Shown here: positions 21,820 to 33,084 of the stretch, in pieces | Numbering within the stretch: position 1 is the stretch's first letter | Layout: every line of letters starts with the position of its first letter | Assembly: GCA_963853835.1 (NCBI GenBank) | Contig: OY970820.1 | Coordinates: forward strand, 29,350,873-29,414,872 | DNA length: 64,000 bases | DNA from: Calendula officinalis | Taxonomy: Eukaryota; Streptophyta; Magnoliopsida; Asterales; Asteraceae | Reading direction: 5' to 3' | Notes under the pieces: generated by a model | The model's input: only the letters and a program-made list of their open reading frames with translations | What the model was told of the DNA's origin: nothing | Database searches by the model: none | Translations under genes and position numbers: made by a program

Positions 21820-24685
21820 TCATTCAAAATCCAAAATATTGATACGACCATCATCATAAGGCATCTGCTGTCTATAAGATTCCAGGTGCGACATATACGT
21901 TGTTTCCCATCCAGCTGCACACGGGGCTCTACAACGAGTCCAATAAGGCGAAATGGTAGGCATTGGAAAATCTCCGTTTAACTGCACTGCCACATAATGG
22001 TTACCATGCACATGCGCAAATGTAATATTTTGATGGTATAAGTACTCTTCCGGACCTTTCCAAAAAGGAAAAAAAGTGAGACAACCTCCCATAGTTAAAA
22101 ATGTGAGGATCACACCGAATGTATTAGCAATTAGGATGCCTGTGTAAGGCATACTCATCCAGTGACCCGGTGGTGCGATGCCAACTTGTAAGAAATTAAT
22201 TCTATTATATAGTTCATTGATGCCGCTTTTGTAAACTTCGGAATATCTATCGTATGAACTCGATAACTCTTGTAACAGTTGGTGTCGAACATTGAGCCAC
22301 TGATCTTCAGGATACCCTAGGTAAAATGATATTGCTCGGAATCCACAATTTCCATCACCCAATACGTTTTCTATATGTGATACGTAAGGATAAAAAATAG
22401 ATGGAATCTCATCCATTAATGGATGCATGTAGGATGACAAAGACTCATGGTTGAACTCTGGAATTTCATTCAAGTCAGGAGTTTTGTTCAGGTCTGGAAT
22501 TTCGGCTACATATGAACTATGTCTTGCCGGTTCCTTGGTCAACCCTGCTGACTTTGACTCGACTGAATAACTTTGTCTTCTAGGAGAATAACTACTTTGA
22601 CAAGGATCTGGAATTTTCGAATCAACACACTTCTTTTTCTTTTGTTTCTTCAAGCTTGGCTGTCCACGGTTATTTTCTTTGACAACAGGTTCTCTAATTT
22701 GTGGTCTTGGGTTGATTATATCACCTAGCTTTTTTAAGAAACTCTTCTTTACAGGGTTGGACTGATTGTTAAATTCTTCTTTGAAGGTATTTAGTTGCTC
22801 ATCACATTGAATATCTTCATGTTCCAATGGTGTTGACCATGAAACATCTAGTGTCCTCCAGAAGATATCAATCGAATCCAAAGGAATGGCCGAATTTAAG
22901 TACGCTAAAAGTACACAAGCACATGGTAGCCCACAACTCGTACGAAGTTGACAACCACATGTTGAGTAATCTAACTCTCGATCATTCAATCGATGCAGTT
23001 CTTCTAAAATCATATCTAGAGCTTTATTTGAAACCTGTAATAAGCTGAAACAAGATATGTTATGTTGATGATAACGATAAATTCGACTTCTTTCAAAACT
23101 TTCATTTATTGGTGTAACTTGAGACTGCACGATTTGATTAATATTCCCTACAAATTGATCTAGGGAATATTTCTTGGAATTCAAATACTTTTTTAATTTG
23201 GAGTGTTGGCTTTCAACCCTGTTGGTTGTGGATTGCCAAAGTTGAGAGATTGATCACTCCATGCAGACACAAACATTTCCTTGTAATTATTCAACCATTG
23301 GGCATCCACATAACTTAAAACACCTGAAGGTTAAATAAGAATATGAAATATATAAAATTACACTATTTAAAAATAATAAAATAAAATATAACATTACGTG
23401 GATATTTGCTCAATACAAATTGAAGTTGCTTATAGTTCTCCATGTACGATATCTGCGTTGGAGAATCTTCTAGCAACTTCCACGCCGAAAGAAAAGAGTC
23501 CCAATCTTGTTGCCTCCTAATTATTGGCCTGTATTTTTTTAAAATATTTTGGCTAATGTGCCATCTACAAAGTAATCGAGTAGCATTCGGAAAAACTATT
23601 TCGCATGCTTTCATGAGAGCCAACTCTCTGTCGGTAATTATAACACGTGGAAGCATACATTCATCTAATGTCAACTTTAAGCACTCTAATACCCACTTAT
23701 AGTTATTCATCTTTTCTTCACTTATAAATGCAAAAGCTATGCAAAATGTCTTTCCTGTAGAAGTTACACCGACAATCTCAACAAAAGGCATATTGTACTT
23801 GTTTGTCTTGTACGTAGCATCTATCAACAACACATGTGGGAATGCCCGCCATATCTTAAATGATGTCGGATGAACAAAAAAATAAAGATTCTAACTTGTT
23901 CGTATCACCATTTGTATAAAAGTCATGAACATAATCATTAGAATGTAAAAGTGACATAAGAACCTACAGAAAAAAAAAATTCATACTTAAATTAATATCA
24001 TCATTGAAAGTAAAAAAAGTAAAAAAAGTTGTGTTTTACCTCCATTGTGCTCTTTCCAACTTTTAACGCCTTACGAATTTTATATTGTGCGTTATATATG
24101 TCTTTAAGTGTTGACACATTATTTTCATTTTGTGCCTTCAATATTGACAGAATGTCACGTGGTGGCACATTTTTCTCTGTCAGATCTTCAACCAATCGGT
24201 ATTCATCTTTAGTTAACCGCCTTGCATACGGATGCCCTTCCATATGTTGTGCACGAAGATGATTATGTTCATCACATACTACACTAATCAACCAACCATT
24301 ATATGTATGTGAATATTTTCCTTGTAATAGGAATGGACAATCAATTTTTCTTGTAGCGGAATTTTTACTTGATTCCTTCGGAATATATTCACCACCAAGA
24401 TCACATATAAGTGAGATATAACTACTTGTATTCGTGAATGACCTTTTAGTTACTATGACATAACCAAGTGCGCGCGCCTGAGTTTGCGCCCAATTTTTTA
24501 AATCTTCACGAGACTGAAAGATCTACAATTAAAGTTAGTTTAATTTATGACAATATTATTTTATGAAATATGTACGATAATAAACAAAATAAAACATGTT
24601 ACTATTTTACCTGATTAGAGAAATAAGGCGACGTCGAAGTGGAGAATTCAACACCATTTGAGTTATTTTCAGTAAAAAATGACAT
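21820..24685 (-). pseudogene. MULE transposase with SWIM zinc finger and fused OTU cysteine-protease domain
   Basis: Mutator-type transposase of the FAR1/MULE group with a C-terminal OTU (deubiquitinase-like) domain. Deduced exons (minus): 24,685-24,611 (starts MSFFTENNSNG), 24,522-24,040 (FAR1-like DNA-binding region with DCPFLL and CDEHNHL), 23,963-23,398 (DDE core, LLIDATYKTNKY, TDRELALMKA, CRWHISQNI) and 23,323-21,820. The last exon has a SWIM-type motif (CGC...CGLPCAC, with C in place of the usual final H), a basic stretch KKQKKKK, then OTU motifs GDGNCGFRA and HGNHYVAVQL. The Asp, Cys and His expected at the OTU active site are all present. Two single-base frameshifts break it: one in a T7 run near 23,877 and one near 23,235. 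The 454-codon SWIM-OTU frame (23,184-21,820) is uninterrupted. TIRs of the element were not identified. Confidence 0.85.
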
Positions 24686-24759
24686 ATTTATTTGTCAAAT
24701 CAAAAACCTGAAAATAAAAATAGAAAATTATTTTCCGCAATATAATTATAAATCGAATT

Positions 24760-24762
<3 letters not shown>

Positions 24763-24830
<68 letters not shown>
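24763..24830. repeat. (AT)n microsatellite, about 34 units
   Basis: Uninterrupted at dinucleotide run, 78 bp upstream of the MULE-OTU start on the minus strand. The ORF crossing it is an artefact. Confidence 0.95.
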
Positions 24831-24834
<4 letters not shown>

Positions 24835-25014
24835 AAGAGATAAGTGGGCTTGAAAATAAAATAAACTACTAATTTAGCCCATGTATTTAATCCAAGCCTA
24901 GCCAAGCCCATGTATTTAATCCAAGCCTAGCCCATAACCCATTAACCTATTTAAATAGCTAAAAAAACCCTAAATATCACTTTACCCTCACATTCAAAAC
25001 CCTACTTCCTCCAA

Positions 25015-25630
25015 AACTTCCACAGCAGCCGCCGCCGCCGGAGTATCGCCGCCGCCGCCGGAGTATCGCCTCCACCGCCGGAGAATCGCCGACCACAGCC
25101 GTATACCGCCGCTCAACACCGCCATACACCGCCGTACACCGCCGCTCAACACAAAATCACTTCTCCGTCGTATACCGCCGCTCAACACCGCCGTACACCG
25201 CCGCTCCATCACTCTCTCTCCTGCGCACCACCGCCGTACAACAGCAACACCGCTGCCCAGCACCACCGCTCCTCCTCCGTTCCACCACTCTCTCTCGTTT
25301 CTGTCTCTCTCTAGTTCGTTCCGTCTCTCTCTCTCCTTATTCTGTCTCTCCGAATCTCTCTCTCTCTCTCTCGTTTCTCTCTGAATATCTCTTGTCTCTC
25401 TCGATCTCTCTTTCTCTCTCTCTCTCTCTCTCGTTTCTGTCTGTCTCTCTCTCTCCCCTATTTCTGTCTCTCCGAATCTCTCTCTCTCTCTCTCTCTCTC
25501 TCGTTTCTCTCTGAATATCTCTCTTCTCTCTCGATCTCTCTCTCGTTTCTGTTTCTTTCTCCTCATTCTGAATATCTCTCGTCTCTCTCTAGATCTCTCT
25601 CATTTCTGTTTCTAAAAATCTCTCTCGTCT
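25015..25630. repeat. CCG-rich and (CT)n low-complexity block
   Basis: 25,015-25,290 consists of cgccg/tacaccgccgctc repeats, and 25,290-25,630 is a tctctctc-rich pyrimidine block with repeated gtttctctctgaatatctc units. It lies upstream of the MULE-OTU start and could be a leader or promoter, or unrelated simple repeat. The 190-codon minus frame (25,566-24,994) is Arg/Glu-rich low complexity and I do not accept it as a gene. Confidence 0.8.
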
Positions 25631-26400
25631 CTCTATTCTAGTGATGAATGAAAATACATGATAAAAATTGAGATTAAATTAAAACATACCCATAAATTGA
25701 TAAACTGATAGAGATTATAGCAATGTGTTTATTAGATAGTATGATATTAAAGAAAATAGTTAAAGGTGATTTATAAGTAAAAAAATTAGTTGGGAACTTA
25801 TATGTATTTAATCAGATAATTAAATAGGTAATTAAATTAGCCAATTAAGATTCATCGTTTGACTACATATATTAAATTGGGATATGATATATTTGACAGA
25901 TTTATTAGACCTCTTTTTCCTCTTTTTCAGACTGAAAGTTCATTTTCCAAGATTTGAAAGTTTGACTTTTGAAGTTAATTTAGTATGTCCCTAAGTAATT
26001 TGAAATAGAAATCGCATGGTATTTGTAAAGTTATAAAAATTAAGGCACGTCCTTTTACACTTTACTTGTTCGATAAGTTTTTTTTCTTTTCTTTCTTTTC
26101 CTTTTTTGTGTTCATTTTTATTTGTTGTATTCTATATTAAGAATCCTAAATGCTTATTAATTTTTTCAAATCAAATTTTCACTAAAAAAATATATTTATA
26201 AAAAACTTCTCCGTTAACAATATTATAATATGTGACACTAATTAATATCAATATAGATACAATTATTAAATTGCAAATAATAAATAATTTACATATAAAT
26301 ATGATATAGGGTTTAAAATGTAAAATTTAGTAAATATAAGGACTAAAGTAAATAAACATTGATTTTAAAAATAAAAAATAGCTATCATAATATTATAAAA
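25631..26400. other. AT-rich sequence, nothing recognised
   Basis: No open frame, structured repeat or RNA signal that I can support. It borders the 3' end of the LINE remnant that begins at about 26,400. Confidence 0.5.
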
Positions 26401-26876
26401 CTAGTGAGAAGCTAGAACCAAACAAACTATCAATACAAGATATTCATATGATTTCTAAGTCAAATCCAATTACTCTTGACTAATTTTCTACGATTACAAA
26501 CCCATACGAAAGAATACTCTTTAATAAAATCTACTAAATACTGTTTTTTCATTTCATGTTTATCAAAAATCACATCATTCCTGAATTTCCTATGTGTCCA
26601 AATAGTTGTAAAGCACGCCGCCTCGATGACCAATTTCTTTATCTTCACCATAGCACATTCATCAATCAAATCCATAATATCGCTTATACTTCCCATATTG
26701 GGAATCGTTAATTGTAGCCAATTGAAAATCGCTTCCCAAGTATCATTTGCAAACTCACAATATCTGAGAACATTGTCTCTATCTTATACTTTCTCGTTAC
26801 AAATAACACATAAAACATTTGTAATATTGATACCCCTTGCAAGAAGATTATTTCTTGATGAGATACGATCCATGTT
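26401..26876 (-). pseudogene. LINE reverse-transcriptase C-terminal zinc-binding region (zf-RVT), distal piece
   Basis: Minus-strand reading from 26,876 is open except for one TAA (near 26,785) down to the stop near 26,456. It begins MDRISSRNNLLARG, has CVICN and YCEFANDTWEAIFNWL, and ends NRRKLVKSNWI. This is the reverse-transcriptase zinc-binding domain at the end of plant L1-type LINE ORF2. The preceding residues lie at 34,794-34,972, beyond the Gypsy element, which is inserted exactly at the atgtt duplication. This strand and order show it is one LINE copy split by later insertions. Confidence 0.8.
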
Positions 26877-28582
26877 TGTAACACCTCAATTTTTAATACA
26901 TAACATTTGCCCAAATAAAAACATTTTCATAAATAGATGACCAGTTCCAAAACACGGATTTACAAAAACTTTTGATATGAAAATCAGAGTACGAGGTTTG
27001 GTGTTACAAAATATATCAAAACCAAGGTTAAGCACAAATCCGCTCTAATGATCTTCTACTCTAGGCCCCGCATATCTCAATCCATACGCACCTAAATCCT
27101 CGGTCCAGAACCTGAGTACATAGCAAACAAATAAGGAGTACGTGAGACACAAAAATGTCTCGTGAGCTACATGGGTTTAGACCCCAATAATATCAAGTAT
27201 CACATCGTATGTAAATACATATTTATATTTTACCAACACATCTTAGTCACTCTATGGTGAGTCTATCAGTCCTGCTTCCCTAGCATACATATCTAGTACA
27301 TAAACATATATGCACAAGAACACAGTCATATCTAATACATAAACATATATGTATTAGAACACAAGCGAACCTAACACATAAACATATATGCATTAGATTC
27401 CTAGATCACCTAGTACGCAAACATATGGGAACTAGAAGCACCCGTGTGCTTAGTGTACAAACATATGTACACTCGTCTCAGTGACCGGGATCTCCCCCGC
27501 GTCACCACCATCTATCTCTAATCATAACTCTATCAGTTATGCCAGTCAAAGCCTTTGGCTATCACATCAATCATCAAACAAGTTAGTTAGATATTATCAA
27601 TAATATATATATATACTAACTCAACACATAATAAGTCTAGACAAACATTATATAGACCGATCATAAGTAATCAAATACTTCATATAGCTATGTACTCAGT
27701 AAAGTCCACACGTACTCACCTTAGCAATAAAATGCTCCAACCGTATTCTTTACGTCAGTTTCCTTGCTTCACAATTCGGTCAACCTTTCAGGACCTCACC
27801 AAATGACTAATACAATAATCACAAGATTATCAACATCACATACTACTACCAATGTGTCCATCTATCTCTAGATAACACTTATTAACTCATTTCCCCCAAT
27901 TATGGTGATTTACCAAACCCTAGGTTTAACCAACCCTCAAGATTCTTACAAATCATAATCATACACTTGTTTCCTTTGATAATATACCATCTATTAAATG
28001 TATACACCACTTATATCACCATAACCCATAACCCCAAGAACTAGGGTTTCAAACCCACACATCAAAATACATAGATCTTAAGCTACGAAGATCAAAGAGT
28101 GAAGATATACCTTTAATCTTCAACTATGAGTGAAATCTACCAAAGATTTGTGAAGGATCCGACCTCAATCAGTCCCCAAGCTCGAAAATCGCCAAAGAAG
28201 AAACTAGGATTTTGATATGGCATCAAATGAGCCAAAACCTGACTTAAAGCTGTTCGTCCGAAGTTCACGACGCGAACTAAGTTCGCGTCGCTAACTTCCC
28301 CTTGCACGCGAACTTAGCGATCGTTATCTCATCGCGAACTACTTCACGCCTTTGATCAAAATCTCTGGCCCGACTCCACGAACGCGAACTATGTTCGCGT
28401 CGCGAACTTCATATGCAGCCAGGGCTGCACTTTTTCACCTTTGTCTCGTCCCGGTTTCGCCCATAACTTTCTCGTACGGTCTCCGAACGACACGAAACCA
28501 ATACCTACGTTCTTTAAACGATTTATCCTTATTTATCATAATTTTATCCAATTTATTTATTTACAAATTTCGGGTCGTTACA
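26877..28582 (-). repeat. 3' LTR of the Gypsy element, 1,706 bp
   Basis: Aligns end to end with 33,085-34,788. It contains a cluster of ttcgcg/cgcgaa palindromes at about 28,258-28,412. The plus-strand frames at 28,352-28,776 are repeated in the other LTR and are not genes. Confidence 0.95.
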
Positions 28583-31220
28583 ACTATCTACCCCTTAAAA
28601 GGATTCCGTCCTCGGAATCACTCAAAAATTTTAAATCCGCGTTCTACCGAGTATCCGCTCTCATTCTCCCGTGGTTATTACCGTCAAACTTTTCTCATCC
28701 CGAATTAGTCAACAATATGTATGTAAACATTCAATTAACTCCGTTAGATTCAAACGGGTCAAAAAATCAATCTTAAGCCTTTAGTGCCCAATTGGACCAA
28801 AATTGCACAATACCGACCGCAAGACTTTCAATCCTTTAACTAATCATTTTATACACATAGAAATGACATGACCCTCGCATTACAACCAACCAATTGACCA
28901 ACACAAATGTCAAAGTCTTGCTTCGACCAAGTTGCCATATTCCAACATCGTCTAACCCTTGACTTAAGAACAAAGTCAACTATACTTTAACAATTTCCCT
29001 TCTCGTTAAGGATCCCATAAATCCTCCTTTCCTTTACAATTGACCCTTAATTTATGATCCATCTACAATCATATACTTGTTTCCCAAATTCAATCTTGAC
29101 AACACCCAAACGGGTCAAAGTCGTATAATCTGACTACAACTATTTCAACTATTCCATTAATCCTTTCACATACATACAATCGGTACATTATGCCCTCAAC
29201 CTTCACTAATCGTTCATAACGATAGTCAAAGCCCATCCTTGGCTAAGTCAACCCATCACCAATTGGTCACCCTTGACTTTTACGTGAAGTCAACCATACT
29301 CTTTCAACTAACCAATTTCATACTCACGGGCACCATCACTAATATCTCACTTCCGGTTCTACTCATTATTGTCCCCTTAACAATTATCCCCGTTTTTCCA
29401 CACTTTCATTTTCTCCCCCAATTATCCGAGAGTCGTACATTCACATATGGTCACATCGACCTTTACCGATTCTTGACCAACATTTGGTCACTCAAACCAC
29501 CACTTAGTTTTCTTTCAACCACCCTTGCGTCACATCAATCAATTTCATAACTCTTATTCTCAATTACCGGAATTAGTTCTCCTATTGCAACAAATTCCAC
29601 TATTTCATACAAGTTTACCATACTTTGGTTATCAACTGATAATTTGCTCACTAGGAGTTTCTCTTTCCTCCTATTCTATAAATCGTAGGCATCCCCTACA
29701 CTTACATGACCTAAATGCAACCCGCATTTCGAACCAGGTCCTCATTTACCAGTCATAATAGTAATACATCATTAACCACATGGTTCTACATTCGCTATAC
29801 TCGTTCAAGAGCACCTATATACATGAGTATACATATTTATCCTGCTAGTTCCATCTAAGCATCTCTACCGTGCACACTTATGCCGTCCATTCATCTCAAT
29901 CGTGCACATATACAAACATATGCATATGCCACACCAATACCATCTAAACATCATCATCATGCACATATACAAACATATGTATATGTTACACCAATAACAT
30001 ATAAGCATCATCATCATGCACATATACAAACATATGTATATGTTACACCAATAACATATAAGCATCATCATCATGCACATATACAAACATATGTATATGT
30101 CACACCAATGCCATCTGGCATCCATCTTTCCGCATCGTGTAGCCTTGCTACTATCTTACCCATTCGATCATCACATCATTCATCATGCATTCTAGCATCT
30201 CTCCCACAAAAACGCATTATCGTTTTCTTTCCCATTCATATGTCTCCCATAGGACATACTACTTAGCACATTTCATATGATATAACATTATCTTTCCACT
30301 ATTATATGCCTTCCAAGGCCATCACATAATGCACATGCATTGTACCCCGCGGGTAACTAATAACATTCTCTAATTGTTATTTACCATTTCACTTACACAT
30401 TAACCGCCCTTACCCGGCTCATTTCCTTAACAATTTCCGAGTCTTTTGACACCGCCGGAGTAGTTACCACTACATTCCATTAGACATAATTCACCGGCCA
30501 ATTCAATCATCCTTGAGTCAGACATTCGACTCCGGCCCACACTTGCGACCCATGACGTAGCAACCAATGGCCCAAGACTCGATGTTCTACCTTTTCACAT
30601 CGCGGGACTGAGGAATATTATTTTCCCAATCGTAGTCTTACACTACACTATGTCACATATTTTCATACCATTATCATGACATTTTACCAATAATCGTCCT
30701 TTTTACCCTTAATGTTGAATCCATCAACCCCGTCACAAGACTTGCTATGGCTATGTGCCAACCTTTACTTAACCGTTTTCAACGATCAAAATTCGTCATT
30801 CCCGACACTTATTCTTTTCCACATATTTTCCATTTATAAGTTCTAAGGTATCATCCTACCTTAGTCATTCTTTCCTTTACCATTCAGGTATAGTAATATT
30901 ACATTACTCATCCGGGTTCTCGCCGAATATCCAAGTTCCATTTTCAAGGTTTCTATTTCCATAATTCTCATCCAAACAACAATTTCATACCAAGACTTAG
31001 TACTTCATTATACTATCATACGCTTGATACCGATATTCACCGACCTCGCGGTCCGACCTTTTATACTACTTATTAACATCGACCTTTATTTTCTTACCAC
31101 ATACGACACTACGGTCCAAAATTCTTTCCAAAAATCTAAGTTTTCATATACATAAACAACCGGAAAGATTATTCTCCAATGAATATTCACATCATACAAC
31201 TTACCTTAAATTTCTATGAT
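28583..31220 (-). other. Non-coding internal region of the Gypsy element
   Basis: By position this should hold pol, but no reverse transcriptase, RNase H, integrase or chromodomain motif can be read in any minus frame, and no long frame exists. It is AT-rich on the plus strand with many short C-runs. Plus-strand frames (29,239-29,758) are chance. Confidence 0.75.
29891..30118. repeat. 57-bp tandem repeat, four copies
   Basis: The gcacatatacaaacatatg core starts at 29,904, 29,961, 30,018 and 30,075, exactly 57 bp apart. The middle copies are nearly identical and the first is diverged. The ORFs on both strands here are repeat artefacts. Confidence 0.95.
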
Positions 31221-31526
31221 CACTGATTCACGAGGCCATCCAACCGTTAAGCTATGATCACATAATATCTTGGCTCGGTGCATACCCAACCAATCCACAC
31301 CGATAACCACGTCAAGTTTCCCTTATTCCCACGGGTAATAAATTTCCTTTAAACTTTTCCCCATTTATTTCTAACTCCCAAATTCTAATAACACGTTCTA
31401 CCATTTAGGTTTTCCCATTTACCTTCGTTTTCACGTTTTTCATCTAACCATTCGATCGACACAATCTATCTTTCTACCAACTCATGAGACACAAACAATT
31501 AAGTAGGACTCGATTCTACGATATAT
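31221..31526 (-). pseudogene. Remnant of a Gypsy protease
   Basis: On the minus strand 31,312-31,281 reads VVIGVDWLG, the C-terminal signature of Ty3/Gypsy aspartic proteases. Stops separate it from gag, and I do not see the DSGA active site. Beyond it the pol frame disappears. Confidence 0.6.
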
Positions 31527-32834
31527 TTAAGTTGACAAGAAGTTTACGGATAAAGTACCTGACACCCCATCGTGCGCCTCCTTTGCTTCCTCTCGGGTGA
31601 GTTGGAAGGATCGTCCCTTCACCTTCGCCGGTTCCACCTTCTTTTGCGACGTGGACACAAGTGATTCGGTTTTCTTCTTCGGGCACACGTGACTATAATG
31701 CCCTTTTTCGTGGCATGAGTAACACTCAACCTCGGCCGCCGGTTTGGATCTACAATCCCGGGCCAAATGCCCCGTCTTGCCACAATCATAGCAAATCTTC
31801 GGTTCCCCACGGCATTCGCCGGTATGATTCTTCCCACACCTCTTGCACGAGGCTACACTTTCTTTCCTAGAGAAGTTCGACGTGAACTTCCCCTTCTTGA
31901 AACTACTCGAGCCACTCTCGGCTTTCTTCTTCTCGCCCACATAGGCCCTCTCGGCAACCCTTGCCTCGTTCACCTCTTCCACACCTCGGGCGACACTAAT
32001 GGCTTCATCTAGCGTGACCGCCCTCTTCACCTCCAATTGATAATCCCAAGGTAGCCCACTAGCATACCTAACCACTCTCGACCTCTCCTCGGAGTAGGTC
32101 CTAGCAACAAACGGGAGTAATCCCGTGAATTCCCTCGAGTACTCCTCGACTGTCATATCGCCCTTCTTTAGGGTCACAAACTTCTCATGCATCTTCTCCA
32201 AATCCCTTTCGGGGCAAAACTTCTTTCTCAATCTCGTGGTAAACTCCTCCCACGACATTCTCTCTATCACCTCCTTTCCGAGGGTCTCATAGACTATGTC
32301 CCACCAAACCATAGCATCCTCTTTTAGCAATTGTGACGCGTACGTCACCATATCGGCTTTCTTGCACTTGCTACTTCCGATGACCCGCTCGGTCTCTCGG
32401 ATCCACCTCATAGTCACCTTCGGGTCCGAACTACCCGTATATACATTTGGCTTACAAGCCATGAAAGTCTTAAAAGAACAACCATCTTTTCCATCGGGCC
32501 GTGCCCTAGCATCACTACAACCACCCGTGGAGGATTTCTCCACTCGGGTGCCCCCACCACCGGTTCTCTCATCCGATTTAGCCTCGGATTCGCGATCTCC
32601 TCCCGCCCTCTCACGGTTTCCAATAATGCGGTGCACCTCATCGGCCACCGTCCCTTTGATTTGATCAATAAAAGTTTGGAGATCCGCCATGGTTACCGGA
32701 GTCTTATTAGCTCCAACCTCCGACTCATCCACTCGATGCATCGATGGTTGACTTTCTTCTTCAACCCTCTCGACATGATGCATCTCTTCCTCCCGGTTTT
32801 CCGGGGCTTTCCCACTTTGACGAGTGTTCACCAT
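31527..32834 (-). CDS. Ty3/Gypsy gag (capsid with zinc knuckles), 435 aa
   Basis: Intact frame from MVNTRQSGKA to a stop at 31,527. The residue 120-260 region matches the retrotransposon gag (capsid) domain (FMACKPNVYTGSSDP, AMVWWDIVYE, FCPERDLEKMHEKF). It is followed by zinc-knuckle motifs CYDCGKTGHLARDC and CYSCHEKGHYSHVC with C-x2-C-x4-H-x4-C spacing, preceded by a shorter Cys cluster CKRCGKNHTGEC. Gag packages the element RNA into virus-like particles in the cytoplasm. It starts about 250 bp inside the primer site. The open frame contrasts with the total loss of pol. That fits elements that keep only gag and use helper enzymes, or simply a young deletion derivative. Confidence 0.9.
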   Translation of the reverse strand: MVNTRQSGKAPENREEEMHHVERVEEESQPSMHRVDESEVGANKTPVTMADLQTFIDQIKGTVADEVHRIIGNRERAGGDRESEAKSDERTGGGGTRVEKSSTGGCSDARARPDGKDGCSFKTFMACKPNVYTGSSDPKVTMRWIRETERVIGSSKCKKADMVTYASQLLKEDAMVWWDIVYETLGKEVIERMSWEEFTTRLRKKFCPERDLEKMHEKFVTLKKGDMTVEEYSREFTGLLPFVARTYSEERSRVVRYASGLPWDYQLEVKRAVTLDEAISVARGVEEVNEARVAERAYVGEKKKAESGSSSFKKGKFTSNFSRKESVASCKRCGKNHTGECRGEPKICYDCGKTGHLARDCRSKPAAEVECYSCHEKGHYSHVCPKKKTESLVSTSQKKVEPAKVKGRSFQLTREEAKEAHDGVSGTLSVNFLST

Positions 32835-33069
32835 TTCTTTCTACCAAGACTATACGAAAGACATTAAACATTTAGTACCTCTTGTACAATCCAATAGTCG
32901 CATAAGACTCAATATCCATAATCACATCAACTTTCATAGGTCCCCTAGGTTCAACCCTAAACTTAACATAAAGTCTCAAGGTCAACCTATCGATCTCAAG
33001 GAATCTTACATTCCTAATGCTACAGTCTAAGACTATGATGGACATCCAACCTAATTCACTTAAACAGTA

Positions 33070-33082
33070 GCTCTGATACCAA
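33070..33082 (-). other. Primer binding site (initiator tRNA-Met)
   Basis: On the minus strand TTGGTATCAGAGC lies two bases inside the 5' LTR (33,085). It fixes the element orientation. Confidence 0.92.
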
Positions 33083-33084
33083 GT

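Noticed and set aside
24994..25566. 190-codon minus-strand frame rich in Arg, Glu and Gly
   Set aside because: It is the reverse of a (CT)n and CCG repeat block; composition and periodicity explain the open frame and no domain is present.
28352..28776. Plus-strand frames of 111-118 codons
   Set aside because: They lie in an LTR, have a truncated twin in the other LTR at 34,558-34,857, and run against the element's transcription.
29890..30118. Possible CRISPR-like array
   Set aside because: The 57-bp units are contiguous with no unique spacers, and the context is a plant retrotransposon.
29865..30266. Repetitive frames on both strands that look like transmembrane or His-rich peptides
   Set aside because: They translate a 57-bp minisatellite inside the Gypsy element.
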